This document shows, piece after piece, positions 44,546 through 53,390 of a stretch of 64,000 bases of DNA. The stretch covers positions 1-64,000 of the forward strand of contig CAVROT010000005.1 in NCBI GenBank assembly GCA_963722905.1, read 5' to 3'. A program made the translations under genes and the position numbers. The DNA comes from CAVROT01 sp963722905. Lineage in GTDB: Bacteria; Pseudomonadota; Alphaproteobacteria; Rhodobacterales; Rhodobacteraceae. A model generated the notes under the pieces. That model did no database searches, was not told the DNA's origin, and worked only from the letters and a program-made list of their open reading frames with translations. Each line of letters opens with the position of its first letter. The first letter of the stretch is position 1.

Positions 44546-45952
44546 TCATGTCACGCCGTAGAGCGGCCCCGGTTGAAACCCCGGCCGTCGTTTCCACGAG
44601 GACGCCTTGCCGGCATGGTCCTGCACCTCGACGCCAGCCGCATCGAAAGCGGCGCGGATGCGATCGGCTAGGGCGAAATCCTTGGCCGCGCGCGCCTGTT
44701 CTCTCTGCCTCAGAAGGTCTTCGATCAAACTCCGTTCGCTCTCCCGGATCGACGATGCCATGTCCGCATCGACGGTCCCGATACCCAGGATCGAAAGACT
44801 GGCTGCAAGGGCGGGCGCATCGCCTGCCTTGGCCAGTCGATTCAACTCCGCCATCACACGCGGCGTGTTGATGTCGTCATACAGCGCCGAAAGCACCTCG
44901 GGGGACGGATCACCGGGGGAAACGGACCTCACGACCGGATGCCATCGGTCAAGCGTCACTGCCGCCTCGTCCAGCTTTCCCTGCGTCCAGTCCAGAGGCT
45001 TGCGGTAATGCGTGCCCAGCATCACGAACCTGATGACCTCGCCCGGGACGCCGCTGACCAGCAGGTCGCGCACGGTGTGGAAGTTGCCCAAGGACTTGGA
45101 CATCTTCTCGCCGTCGACACGCAGCATGCCGTTGTGCATCCAGATCTGGGCGAACCCCTCGCCGGGGTGGGCGCAGGTGGATTGCGCCAGCTCGTTTTCA
45201 TGGTGCGGGAACGTCAGGTCCGCGCCGCCGCCGTGGATGTCGAACGCCCCGCCCAGCAGGTCCCGCACCATGGCCGAGCATTCGATGTGCCAGCCCGGCC
45301 GCCCCCGGCCCACGGCCGTGCCGTCGATGACGGGGCCGTCCCAGCCGGGCAGGTCCGGCCCGGACGGCTTCCACAGCACGAAGTCCAGCGGATCCTCCTT
45401 ATAGGGCGCCACCTCGACCCGCGCGCCGGCGATCATGTCGTCCACCGACCGGCCCGACAGCGCGCCGTAGTCGGCGTAGCGGCGCACGCGGAAGAGCACG
45501 TGCCCCTCGGCCGCATAGGCAAACCCGTTCCGCGCGAGCGTCTCGATCATCGCGACCATCTGCGGGATGTATGCGGTCGCGCGCGGCTCGTGCGTCGGGC
45601 GCAGGACGCCCAGCGCGTCCATGTCCTCGTGGTACCAGCCGACCGTTTCGTCCGTGATGTCGCCGATGGGGCGCCCCGTCTGCGCGGCCCGCGCGTTGAT
45701 CTTGTCGTCCACGTCGGTGATGTTGCGCGCATATCGGACGTGGTTTTCGCCATAGCGCTGCCGCAGCACCCGGAAGAGCACGTCGAAGACGACGGCGCCG
45801 CGCGCGTTGCCCAGGTGCGCACGGTCGTAGACGGTCGGTCCGCAGACGTAGAGCCGCACGTCGCCCTCGTCGAGCGGGGACAGCGCCACCTTGGCGCCGC
45901 GGCGGCTGTCGTGCAGGCGGATGGGGGGCATGTCCGGCGTCGGGTCGGTCAT
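44546..45952 (-). CDS. cysS: Cysteinyl-tRNA synthetase
   Basis: Class I aminoacyl-tRNA synthetase, 468 residues. The HIGH motif is in AHLGNARGAVVFDVLFR, KMSKS is in DGEKMSKSLGNFHTV, and the zinc ligands are in YVCGPTVYD, WHIECSAM and FPHHENELAQS. The C-terminal part (DLLRQREQARAAKDFALADR) is the usual anticodon-side helical domain. ATG at 45952. A 240-base gap separates it from the divergent aminotransferase. Confidence 0.96.
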   Translation of the reverse strand: MTDPTPDMPPIRLHDSRRGAKVALSPLDEGDVRLYVCGPTVYDRAHLGNARGAVVFDVLFRVLRQRYGENHVRYARNITDVDDKINARAAQTGRPIGDITDETVGWYHEDMDALGVLRPTHEPRATAYIPQMVAMIETLARNGFAYAAEGHVLFRVRRYADYGALSGRSVDDMIAGARVEVAPYKEDPLDFVLWKPSGPDLPGWDGPVIDGTAVGRGRPGWHIECSAMVRDLLGGAFDIHGGGADLTFPHHENELAQSTCAHPGEGFAQIWMHNGMLRVDGEKMSKSLGNFHTVRDLLVSGVPGEVIRFVMLGTHYRKPLDWTQGKLDEAAVTLDRWHPVVRSVSPGDPSPEVLSALYDDINTPRVMAELNRLAKAGDAPALAASLSILGIGTVDADMASSIRESERSLIEDLLRQREQARAAKDFALADRIRAAFDAAGVEVQDHAGKASSWKRRPGFQPGPLYGVT

Positions 45953-46192
45953 CTGGTCGGTCCTAGCGGGTATTGGCGTCTGGCGGGCATGGCATAGGGG
46001 CGCGCGGACTGCGGCGCGTCAGCGAATGCGCAAGGGACACAGGCTGAAAACGACCATGACGGTGGGCTAGCACAAGGCCCGCCGCGGGCGCAACAGGACG
46101 GGATGGCCGGTCCGACTGCCGGACGAGCCCCGCAGCGCGACGTTGACATCGCCGCGCCCCCCGGGCGACCTGCGCGCCGGGAGGATCGTGTC

Positions 46193-47446
46193 ATGCGACT
46201 GTCGACCACGATACGGGGCGTGACGGGAGACGCGCAGGGGAACGACGGATGGGCCGTCTATCGCGCCGCCCAGGCGAAGAAGGCAGACGGGGTCGCGGTG
46301 ATCGACCTCACCATCGGCGAGCATGACGTGGGCACCGATCCGGCGATCCTGCAGGCGATGCATGCCTCGGCGATGGGAGGCAACACGGGATACGCCCCAG
46401 GCGAGGGCTTTCAGGACCTGCGCTGTGCCATCGCCGCGCGCGTCGCGGCCCGCACCGGGGTGGCCACAACGTGCGACAACGTCCTTGTGACGGCGGGAGG
46501 GCAGGCCGCCCTCTTTGCCGCGCACGTGGCGCTATGCGATCCCGGCGATACCGCCTTGATCTGCGATCCCTACTACGCCACCTACCCCGGTGTCGTGCGC
46601 GCCGCCGGCGCCGTGCCGCGTGTCGTCGCCTGCCGCCCCGAGGACGGTTTCACGCCGACCGAGAACGTGCTGGACGAGGCCGCGCCGGCGGCGCGCAGCC
46701 TGTTGATCAACTCGCCGAACAACCCCACCGGCGCCGTCTACGGCCGCGCCACGCTGGAGGGGGTCGCCAGGGTTTGCCACAGGCACGATCTGGGCCTCGT
46801 CAGCGACGAGGTCTACGAGACCCTCGTCTGGGAGGGGCGGCACGTGTCGCCGCGTGCCCTGCCCGGCATGGCGGAGCGGACGCTGGTTGTGGGCTCCCTG
46901 TCGAAGAGCCACGCGATGACCGGCAGCCGGCTGGGATGGATCGTCGGTCCCGCGGAGGCCATCGCCCGGCTGAAGGATCTTGCGACCCACATCACCTTCG
47001 GCGTCCCGGGCTTCATCCAGGAGGCGGGCCTCTTCGCGCTGCGGCTGGGCGACGCCGCCGAGGCTGCGGTCGCGGCGCCGTTCGCGCGCCGCAGCAAGGC
47101 CGTCGCGGACGTCCTCCGAGACTACCCGGCGATCTGCACGCCGTCGCCGCAGGGCGCGATGTTCGCCATGCTCGACATCCGCGCGACGGGCGTGTCCGGA
47201 ACGGCGTTCGCCAACGAACTGCTGCGGCGTCACGCGATCGCCGTGATGCCGGGTGAGAGTTTCGGGTCGGCAGCGGCCGGGCATGTCCGCATCGCGCTGA
47301 CCGTTGACGATGCTCAGCTCGTGGAGGCCGTAAGGACGATCGCGGGACATGCGGCACTGCTAGCGGGCGAAGGCGCATGGCGGGAAACGGCGGGCACGAC
47401 GCAAGCGGCGGACGCCTCCGGCGGGGGAGTATTTCCGACAGGATGA
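46193..47446 (+). CDS. PLP-dependent class I/II aminotransferase
   Basis: Fold-type I aminotransferase of 417 residues, cytoplasmic. PLP-binding residues: Asn177 (NSPNNPTG), Asp205 and Tyr208 (SDEVYETL), Lys238 (GSLSKSHAMTG), Arg246 (SRLGW). The family resembles AruH-like arginine-pyruvate or aspartate-type transaminases; the donor cannot be told. ATG at 46193 has GGGAGG upstream; 30 further open codons upstream lack similarity. The last ~11 residues (DASGGGVFPTG) are encoded by intergenic repeat A copy 2, whose GGATGA supplies the stop codon, so the native C-terminus was probably altered by the repeat. Confidence 0.85.
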   Translation: MRLSTTIRGVTGDAQGNDGWAVYRAAQAKKADGVAVIDLTIGEHDVGTDPAILQAMHASAMGGNTGYAPGEGFQDLRCAIAARVAARTGVATTCDNVLVTAGGQAALFAAHVALCDPGDTALICDPYYATYPGVVRAAGAVPRVVACRPEDGFTPTENVLDEAAPAARSLLINSPNNPTGAVYGRATLEGVARVCHRHDLGLVSDEVYETLVWEGRHVSPRALPGMAERTLVVGSLSKSHAMTGSRLGWIVGPAEAIARLKDLATHITFGVPGFIQEAGLFALRLGDAAEAAVAAPFARRSKAVADVLRDYPAICTPSPQGAMFAMLDIRATGVSGTAFANELLRRHAIAVMPGESFGSAAAGHVRIALTVDDAQLVEAVRTIAGHAALLAGEGAWRETAGTTQAADASGGGVFPTG

Positions 47447-47447
47447 A
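47414..47447 (+). repeat. Intergenic repeat family A, copy 2
   Basis: GCCTCCGGCGGGGGAGTATT followed by TCCGACAGGATGAA; it overlaps the last 33 bases of the aminotransferase frame and contains its stop. Confidence 0.7.
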
Positions 47448-47792
47448 AGGGGGGCGTCGGTCACGGCGCCGGTAGGCGCTCCGGGTGGCGGCGGTGTTGC
47501 GAACCGGGGGCGGTCACGGGCACGGTGCACCGGTCCGGCCGGAGCGTCGGACCCTCCGTGCGGGCGTGGCCCGGTACCGCCGCGCGGGGATCCGGGCACA
47601 TCCGATCCGTGATCGGCGGCACGGCGGTGGCATCGCTATCGCGCTGTCGCAGGCCGGACCGGGAGCGGCCTTTGACGGCCATGACCGGAGGGCGGGGCAA
47701 GTCCGGGGATTACGCAAGCGGTGCGGCGGTCCCATCCGACGGACCCCGGACCCTTTCGCCCCCTCGGGTCGATGGTCGGCCGTCCAGGCGCC
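47448..47792. other. Gap between convergent genes, no gene seen
   Basis: About 345 GC-rich bases between the aminotransferase and the ABC-F gene. Several short open frames exist on both strands but have Arg/Pro/Gly-rich translations without similarity. No T-tract terminator seen. Confidence 0.5.
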
Positions 47793-49613
47793 TCAGGCTT
47801 CGGCCTTCTCGGCCAGGCGGAGCCAGTCGGCCTCGGCCGCAGCGAGATCGATCTGCCTGGCGACCAGCGCGTCGGTGGCCCTGGCGAAACGGTCGGGCTG
47901 GGCGGTGTAGAGGTCGGGCGTGGACAACAGCTTCTCGAGGCGGGCGATCTCGCTCTCCAGACGGCCGATCTCGTCGGGCAGGGAGTCGAGGCGGTGGGCC
48001 TCGGTGAAGCTGAGGGCGCGTTTTCGCGGTGTCTCCGGCTTCGGGGGGGCGGGCCTTGCGGCGGGGGCCGGAGGTGGCGGCGCCTCGGCCGCCTCGCCCC
48101 GCTGGGCGCGGTAGTCGGTCCAGCCGCCGGGAAAGACGCTCGCGCGTCCGTCGCCTTCCATCGCGACGGTCGCCGTCGCCACCCGGTCGAGGAAGTCGCG
48201 GTCGTGACTGACCAGCAGCACGGTGCCGTCGTAGTCGCCCAGCAGGTCCTGGAGCAGATCCAGCGTCTCGACGTCGAGGTCGTTCGTCGGCTCGTCCAGC
48301 ACCAGCAGGTTGGACTGCCGCGCCATGATGCGGGCCAGCAGCAGGCGCGCCTTCTCGCCGCCCGAGAGCGATTTCACCTTCGCGCGCGCCTGGGCGTCCG
48401 AGAAGAGAAAGCTCTTGAGATAGCCCACAACGTGCTGCGGCGTGCCGCGCACCATCACCTGATCGGCCGCGCCCGACACCCGCATGTCGGCGTCTCCCGT
48501 CAGGCTTTCCCACAGCGTCATCTCGGGGTCGAGCGCGGCGCGCGCCTGGTCGAAGACCGCGATGTCGAGGCTGGTGCCGTGCTTCACCGTGCCTGCGTCA
48601 GGTTCGATCTCTCCCGTCAGCATCTTCAGCAGGGTCGTCTTGCCCACGCCATTGGGGCCGACGAGGGCGATGCGGTCGCCACGCTGGACCCGCAGGTCGA
48701 ACGGCGCCAGTATCTCGCGCGGACCACCTTCGGCCGGGAAGCTCTTGGCGATGCCGCGCGCCTCGATCACGCGCTTGCCGCTGGTGGCGCCCGATTCCAG
48801 CGCCATGCCGGCGGTGCCCTGTCGGCGGATCATCGACGCGCGTTCCGCCCGCAGGTCGGCCAGGGCACGGACGCGGCCCTGGTTGCGCTTGCGCCGGGCC
48901 GAGATTCCCTCGACCGCCCAGCGCCCCTCGGCCTTGATCTTGCGCTCCAGCTTGTGACGCTGGGTGTCCTCTTCTTCCCACACCGCGTCGCGCCAGGCCT
49001 CGAAGGCGTCGAACCCCTTTTCCTGACGGCGCACGCGCCCGCGGTCGATCCAGAGCGTGGCTTTCGTCAGCGCGCGCAGGAAGGCGCGATCGTGGCTGAT
49101 GAGGACATAGGCGGTGCGCGTCGACGCCAGCGTGTCCTCCAGCCAGCGGATCGCATGAATGTCGAGATGGTTCGTCGGCTCGTCCAGCAGCATCAGCTCA
49201 GGCGCCTCGGCCAGCAGCTTGGCCAGGGCGGCGCGGCGCCGTTCGCCACCCGACGCGACAGCGACCGGGCGGTCGGGATCGAAGGACAGCCCTTCGGCCG
49301 CCATGTCGAGGCGCCAGGCCTCGGCCGGGTCCAGCGCGCTGGAGGCGAAGTCGCCCAGCGTCTCGTGGCCCGCCATGTCCGGCTCTTGCTCCATGTAGCC
49401 GACCGAGACGCCGGGCGGCACGGAGACGTCGCCGGCGTCGGACGCGACGAGGCCTGCCATCACCTTCATCAGGGTGGACTTTCCGGACCCGTTGCGCCCC
49501 ACCAGCGCGACCCGGTCGCCGGGCTGGACCACGAGATCGAGATCGTCGAAGACGGGATCACCCCCGAAGGTCAACGAGATGCCGGAGAGCTGGAGAAGGG
49601 GTGCGCGTGCCAT
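47793..49613 (-). CDS. ABC-F family ATPase (Uup-like)
   Basis: Soluble protein of 606 residues with two ABC domains and no membrane segments, acting on ribosomes or in DNA/translation quality control. Domain 1: GRNGSGKST, SGGERRRAAL, LMLLDEPTNHLD. A charged inter-domain linker follows (EEEDTQRHKLERKIKAEGRW). Domain 2: GPNGVGKTT, LSGGEKARLLLA, LLVLDEPTNDLD. The C-terminal ~85 residues are a Lys/Glu/Leu coiled coil (DEIGRLESEIARLEKLL), as in Uup. Its 5' end overlaps the frame of the decayed VPLPA gene upstream. Confidence 0.9.
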   Translation of the reverse strand: MARAPLLQLSGISLTFGGDPVFDDLDLVVQPGDRVALVGRNGSGKSTLMKVMAGLVASDAGDVSVPPGVSVGYMEQEPDMAGHETLGDFASSALDPAEAWRLDMAAEGLSFDPDRPVAVASGGERRRAALAKLLAEAPELMLLDEPTNHLDIHAIRWLEDTLASTRTAYVLISHDRAFLRALTKATLWIDRGRVRRQEKGFDAFEAWRDAVWEEEDTQRHKLERKIKAEGRWAVEGISARRKRNQGRVRALADLRAERASMIRRQGTAGMALESGATSGKRVIEARGIAKSFPAEGGPREILAPFDLRVQRGDRIALVGPNGVGKTTLLKMLTGEIEPDAGTVKHGTSLDIAVFDQARAALDPEMTLWESLTGDADMRVSGAADQVMVRGTPQHVVGYLKSFLFSDAQARAKVKSLSGGEKARLLLARIMARQSNLLVLDEPTNDLDVETLDLLQDLLGDYDGTVLLVSHDRDFLDRVATATVAMEGDGRASVFPGGWTDYRAQRGEAAEAPPPPAPAARPAPPKPETPRKRALSFTEAHRLDSLPDEIGRLESEIARLEKLLSTPDLYTAQPDRFARATDALVARQIDLAAAEADWLRLAEKAEA

Positions 49614-50212
49614 CCGCGGCAGCTAGGCGCAGGGCCCGAGGGCGTCAACCGCCCTCGGGGCGATCGTCGGCCCGCACATGCCGGCGCAGGCCGGAGGCGT
49701 CGGGCCCCGGCGGCCCTGCGACGGCGCAGAGCGGCCATGCCGGCGATGCCGGTGACCGACGGCGGGCCGCCGGCGGCAAGCGGCACCGGCGGCACCGGCG
49801 GCACCGGCGGCACCGAGGTCATGTCATCGTCGCAGGTCGTGTTGAGGTCGTCGGGAGCCGCGGACGGCACGCAGATCCGATCTTCACCGGTGGCTTCGGT
49901 GAACACGACGGCCTCTCCGGGACCGAAGCACGCGCAGACGAGGGCCAGGCCGTCCGGGTGGTACCAGGCAAAGCGGCCGACGGTCAGAACTCCGTTTACG
50001 ACGCGGAAGACATTGATCACGTTGACAGTGAAGCGAACGAGGTTCGACGCGGTGTTACCGCCGTCCAGCGAAATTCCCGGGATCTCCACCGAGCATCCCA
50101 TGCCGCAGGCGGTCTGTCCGGGGACCGCGATGAAATCGGGTTCGTACCGGTGACCGTCTTATGCGTTGAACGTCGACGACCCCGCGACCATGGCCGCGAA
50201 ACCTATAACCAT
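49571..50212 (-). pseudogene. Interrupted VPLPA-CTERM-like secreted protein
   Basis: An ATG at 50212 starts a 17-residue signal-peptide-like segment (MVIGFAAMVAGSSTFNA) that ends in TAA at 50159-50161. The same frame continues at once (DGHRYEPDFIAVPGQTACGM) for ~195 codons. The body (~100 residues, five Cys) is followed by a Val-Pro-Pro run and a degenerate VPLPA anchor (VPLAAGG, short hydrophobic stretch, LRRRRAAG). No stop follows the Arg cluster; the frame runs on into the ABC-F gene to 49571, so the native stop is also lost. The frame from 50101 (MGCSVEIPG) alone could be a shortened protein, but it lacks export signals. Confidence 0.6.
49782..49817 (-). repeat. 9-base tandem repeat coding for Val-Pro-Pro
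   Basis: GGCACCGGC is repeated three times (49782-49808) plus a partial copy, within the decayed VPLPA gene just before its anchor. Nine-base units keep the frame, so copy number can vary without frameshift. Confidence 0.8.
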
Positions 50213-50279
50213 CACCGCACCCGATGCACGCGAACCGTGAATCGTCTCCGATTACTCGACATCTGATTACAGCTCGTCT

Positions 50280-50340
50280 CACGGTAAACACCGCGTACAT
50301 CGCATGTCTAATACAGTGCACACCACGGTAAATGCCGTGT
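50280..50340. promoter_or_regulatory. Two related dyad elements upstream of the decayed gene
   Basis: CACGGTAAACACCGCGT at 50280-50296 and CACGGTAAATGCCGTGT at 50324-50340 are 44 bases apart; the second has CACGG/CCGTG arms around six bases. They lie 68-128 bases upstream of the ATG at 50212, a plausible operator pair in an AT-richer segment. Confidence 0.4.
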
Positions 50341-50382
50341 GACGGGAGAAGCGTTGCTGATAAATCGAAGTGAGAAGTTCAA

Positions 50383-50424
50383 CGATGGCCCTGAGGGAGT
50401 TACCGATGGCCCTGAGGGAGTTAC
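50383..50424. repeat. 21-base perfect tandem duplication
   Basis: Two identical adjacent 21-base units starting CGATGGCCCTGAGGGAG (50383-50403, 50404-50424). They lie 70 bases downstream of the olsB-like stop. CCCTGAGGG inside the unit is a short palindrome. Confidence 0.85.
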
Positions 50425-50494
50425 CATTGTCGATGCGTCGATCAAATAGACGTCGAACGCCGCTGGTCGCGATGCCGACGGCCGGCCGGAGGTC

Positions 50495-51256
50495 TCAGTC
50501 GAAATCGCCGCCGTGCATCCGTTCACGCGCGAGATTGCGGAATGCCAGCGCGCGTGCCGGCGGTATATTCGCAACATCCAATGCAGTGAAGACATGGGTG
50601 GTCCCCATATCGCGGTCCACGACCGCGTGATCGCCGACCCAGCCGCCCATGCCCAGATAGCTGCGCAGCAGTGGCGGCAAAGTGGATACGTGCCCCGTCG
50701 GTCCCGGGGGAAGCGTGTCGAAGCCGACGGTCTCCGCCGCGATACGCTCGGGCCTCAGCGCCACGGGTCCCATGTGCCGCGCCCGCAGCCGGCGGAACGC
50801 GCCCGCGTGGATCGTCGGATCGGTGCCAGCGAAGGAGGTGCAGCCGATCAGCATCCGCGCATCCTCGGCATCGACGATGCCGGCCAGCGCCGCCCACGCC
50901 ATCCGCAGCGCGTCGGGATGTCCCAGCGCCGGGTCCATGCAGACGCGTCCCAGTTCGACCACGGTGGCCGGACGCGCCGCGAGGGCCTCCAGGCCGTAGA
51001 CCCGCGCCGCATGGCCACGCGCGAACGCATCGGCGCCGCGCATCACCGTGATCCGCATCGTCGCCACCGGTTGTCCCTGCCCCTCGACCAGCAGATGCCG
51101 GGAGGCGGCGTCCACGTCATCGCCGGCCCGGCCCGCCGCGTCCGCCGGGAAGGCTGCGCGGCGCAGCGACATGACGGCAGCCACGTCGTGCTGCCCTTCG
51201 GCGAAGCGAACGCGGTACCGGGTGTCCGGCGGTGCTCGCGTGGCGATCGGAGGCAT
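50495..51256 (-). CDS. GNAT N-acyltransferase, OlsB-like
   Basis: A 253-residue protein resembling OlsB, the ornithine:acyl-ACP N-acyltransferase that makes lyso-ornithine lipid at the membrane. Family blocks: VVELGRVCMDPALG, MLIGCTSFAGTDPTIHAGAF, LPPLLRSYLGMGGWVGDHAVVDRD and NTTHV-like GTTHVFTALDVANIPP. Start ATG at 51256; 14 more codons are open upstream. No olsA lies next to it. A related hemolysin-type acyltransferase is the alternative. Confidence 0.7.
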   Translation of the reverse strand: MPPIATRAPPDTRYRVRFAEGQHDVAAVMSLRRAAFPADAAGRAGDDVDAASRHLLVEGQGQPVATMRITVMRGADAFARGHAARVYGLEALAARPATVVELGRVCMDPALGHPDALRMAWAALAGIVDAEDARMLIGCTSFAGTDPTIHAGAFRRLRARHMGPVALRPERIAAETVGFDTLPPGPTGHVSTLPPLLRSYLGMGGWVGDHAVVDRDMGTTHVFTALDVANIPPARALAFRNLARERMHGGDFD

Positions 51257-51388
51257 GGCGACTCCCGTCCCTGCGCAGGGCCTGGAGCGCACCCGCATGC
51301 GCCCTATCTTGTGAGAAGAACGCGACCGGAAGTCGATCTAGACCGCCTTCGCGAACGGCAAGGGTCAACCATTCAGAAGGAATGCAAC

Positions 51389-51796
51389 ATGGACGACACG
51401 ACGACGACTGCAAAGATCACGAGGTCCGACGCCGAATGGCGCGAGCGGCTGAGCCCCGAAGCCTTCAAGGTCACCCGCAAGCACGGGACCGAGCGCGCGG
51501 GGACGCATGACGATTTCCCCAAGGAGGCCGGCACCTTCAGCTGCGTTTGCTGCGACGCGCCCCTGTTCGACCAGGCGCACAAGTTCGAGAGCGGCACCGG
51601 CTGGCCGTCGTTCTGGCAGCCCGCCGATCCCGCGCAGGTGGGCGAGAGCGTCGACCGCTCCTGGCTGATGAAGCGGACCGAGGTGCACTGCGCCCGATGC
51701 GCGGCGCACCTTGGCCATGTCTTCCCCGACGGCCCGCAGCCGACCGGGCTGCGCTACTGCATCAACGGCGTCGCGCTGAAATTCGCGCCGGCCTGA
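51389..51796 (+). CDS. msrB: Peptide-methionine (R)-S-oxide reductase
   Basis: MsrB, 135 residues, reduces methionine-R-sulfoxide in proteins; cytoplasmic. Zinc-binding CxxC pairs are Cys52/Cys55 and Cys101/Cys104 (CARCAAHLGHVFPDGP); the catalytic Cys124 lies in GLRYCINGVALKF. ESGTGWPSFWQP is the substrate-pocket signature. ATG at 51389 with GAAGGA upstream. Divergent from the OlsB-like gene; a family A repeat follows 39 bases after the stop. Confidence 0.96.
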   Translation: MDDTTTTAKITRSDAEWRERLSPEAFKVTRKHGTERAGTHDDFPKEAGTFSCVCCDAPLFDQAHKFESGTGWPSFWQPADPAQVGESVDRSWLMKRTEVHCARCAAHLGHVFPDGPQPTGLRYCINGVALKFAPA

Positions 51797-51834
51797 GGGC
51801 GACCGGCCGGCGCCGCGCCCCGGGCGGGCCTGCG

Positions 51835-51870
51835 GGAGCCTCCGGCGGGAGTATTTTCGGACAGGATGAA
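51835..51870 (+). repeat. Intergenic repeat family A, copy 3
   Basis: CCTCCGGCGGGAGTATTTTC followed by GGACAGGATGAA, 39 bases after the msrB stop and in the direction of transcription, a position where a hairpin-TATTT element could end or protect the mRNA. Confidence 0.7.
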
Positions 51871-51995
51871 GGCACGCTCTCAAGGCTGGCCTTCAGCGGG
51901 CAGGCCTTCGGCGGGCCGGCATTCGGCGGGCGGACCCGGACGGTCCGTGTCTCCACGTGAAGGGCCCGAACCGGCCGTGTCCGGGCGTGGCGACG

Positions 51996-52490
51996 CTACT
52001 GCAGCAGTTCGCCGGCCTCTAGGTTGCCGATGTTGCCGAACATCTGGCGCAGGAAGCCGATACCCTGCACGTTGCTTTCGGTAACGCGTCGAGACAGTGC
52101 GACGACGCGTCCCTGCTCCAGCCCGAAGCGTTCGACGTTGGCGACGCGCCCGCCCGATCCAAACGAGATCACGACGACCTCGCGATCGATCTCGCGCGGG
52201 GCGAGGTAGGCGTAGTCCCGGAACCTGCTCTGGACATAGTACCAGCCGTCGGCGTCCAGAAGGCCGGTCGACGTCGGACGGCCCACCGATTGCGCGACCT
52301 CGTCGCGCGTCGTTACGCCGACGCGGATCGTGGCGAGGTCGGCGTCGTTGGGGACGTAACCGTGATTGCGGTAAAGCGTGGTGCAGCCGGCCAGGAGAAG
52401 GACGCATACGGCCAGCGCGAGGGACGGGCGCGGGGCGGCCCTTTCGCCGGTGCCGGATGGTCCCCGGGCCGGCCGCCTGGATGTTGCCAT
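51996..52490 (-). CDS. bamE: Outer membrane assembly lipoprotein BamE
   Basis: Periplasmic-face lipoprotein of the BAM complex, 164 residues. A hydrophobic signal ends in the lipobox LLLAGC (Cys36). The SmpA/OmlA fold is seen in NHGYVPNDADLATIRVGVTT, DEVAQSVGRPTSTG and GWYYVQSRFRDYAYL. GGGAGACTC precedes the ATG at 52490. Divergent from yceD, the usual arrangement in this group. Confidence 0.92.
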   Translation of the reverse strand: MATSRRPARGPSGTGERAAPRPSLALAVCVLLLAGCTTLYRNHGYVPNDADLATIRVGVTTRDEVAQSVGRPTSTGLLDADGWYYVQSRFRDYAYLAPREIDREVVVISFGSGGRVANVERFGLEQGRVVALSRRVTESNVQGIGFLRQMFGNIGNLEAGELLQ

Positions 52491-52594
52491 GAGTCTCCCG
52501 CCTTGACAGATCGCGCCACGCCGTCCGATTACGCCCAAGATCCCCTACACCGAACCGGTGCCCCGGTTCAAGAACGCCGCAGGAGCCCCCGTCC

Positions 52595-53221
52595 ATGGCC
52601 AGACCGACGCCCGAGACCGACGCCGACCGGCCCGAGGACGCGGTACCCGCCCTTCCGGGCCATGTCGTGGCGCTGGGACGGATGGCGCGCGGCGTCCGCG
52701 ACGTCTCTGTCGTGCCGGACGCCGCCGACCGGGCGCGCATCGCATCCGCTCTGGGTCTCGACGCCCTGCGAAAGCTGTCTATGACCGGCGCCCTGGAGCC
52801 CGAGGGCGCCCGCGACTGGGCGCTGGAGGCCACGCTCGGGGCGACCGTCGTCCAGCCCTGCGGCATCACCGGCGCGCCGGTCACGACGCGGCTTGACGAA
52901 CCGGTGCGCCGCCGGTGGCTGGCCGCGGCCCTCAGGTCGCCGCCGCCCGCCGCCGGATCCGAGACCGAGATGCCCGAGGACGACGAGACAGAGCCGCTGC
53001 CGGATGCGGTCGATCTGGGCGCCGTCCTGGTCGAGGCGCTGTCATTGGCCGTACCCGCCTTTCCCCGGGCGCCGGGCGCCGCGTTGGGCGAGGCGGTCCA
53101 TGCCGCGCCCGGCACGGCGCCTATGCGCGACGAGGACGCCCGGCCCTTCGCGACCTTGCGCGCGCGACTGGACGGTCGCGCCGGGAGCGGCGATGCGGAC
53201 GGCGCTTCGGACGAGGACTGA
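52595..53221 (+). CDS. YceD/DUF177-family protein
   Basis: A 208-residue protein of the DUF177 family linked to 23S rRNA accumulation and usually encoded just before rpmF. The conserved block ATVVQPCGITGAPVTTRLDE contains the family Cys (89). An acidic stretch (TEMPEDDETEPLPDAVDLGA) and VEALSLAVPAFPRAPGA follow, as in other YceD proteins. No rpmF-plsX-fabH genes follow here; the next gene is a convergent Lrp regulator 170 bases on. Confidence 0.88.
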   Translation: MARPTPETDADRPEDAVPALPGHVVALGRMARGVRDVSVVPDAADRARIASALGLDALRKLSMTGALEPEGARDWALEATLGATVVQPCGITGAPVTTRLDEPVRRRWLAAALRSPPPAAGSETEMPEDDETEPLPDAVDLGAVLVEALSLAVPAFPRAPGAALGEAVHAAPGTAPMRDEDARPFATLRARLDGRAGSGDADGASDED

Positions 53222-53390
53222 CGCCCTTCGCGCGGCGGGGATCGGGTGCGACGCGCTCCGCCACGGGGTCCGAGGGTCGATCGGTCCGACCGGACCGCGA
53301 GCCGTCCGGCACGGCGCATGAGGCGCAGAGCCGGCGCGACCCGGTCGCGAACGGCGCGGATCGCTCTGCGACGTCGGCAACGCCCGCCCG

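Noticed and set aside
49571..50101. Intact 176-residue protein starting at MGCSVEIPG
   Set aside because: It would lack the signal peptide found in frame just upstream, and its C-terminus runs past the Arg cluster of the anchor into the ABC-F gene, so a decayed gene fits better.
49782..50424. CRISPR array
   Set aside because: The tandem units are 9 and 21 bases, adjacent and without spacers; no cas genes are present.
50308..50595. 95-codon minus-strand frame containing the tandem repeat
   Set aside because: It overlaps the 3' end of the OlsB-like gene in another frame and its only order comes from the 21-base duplication.
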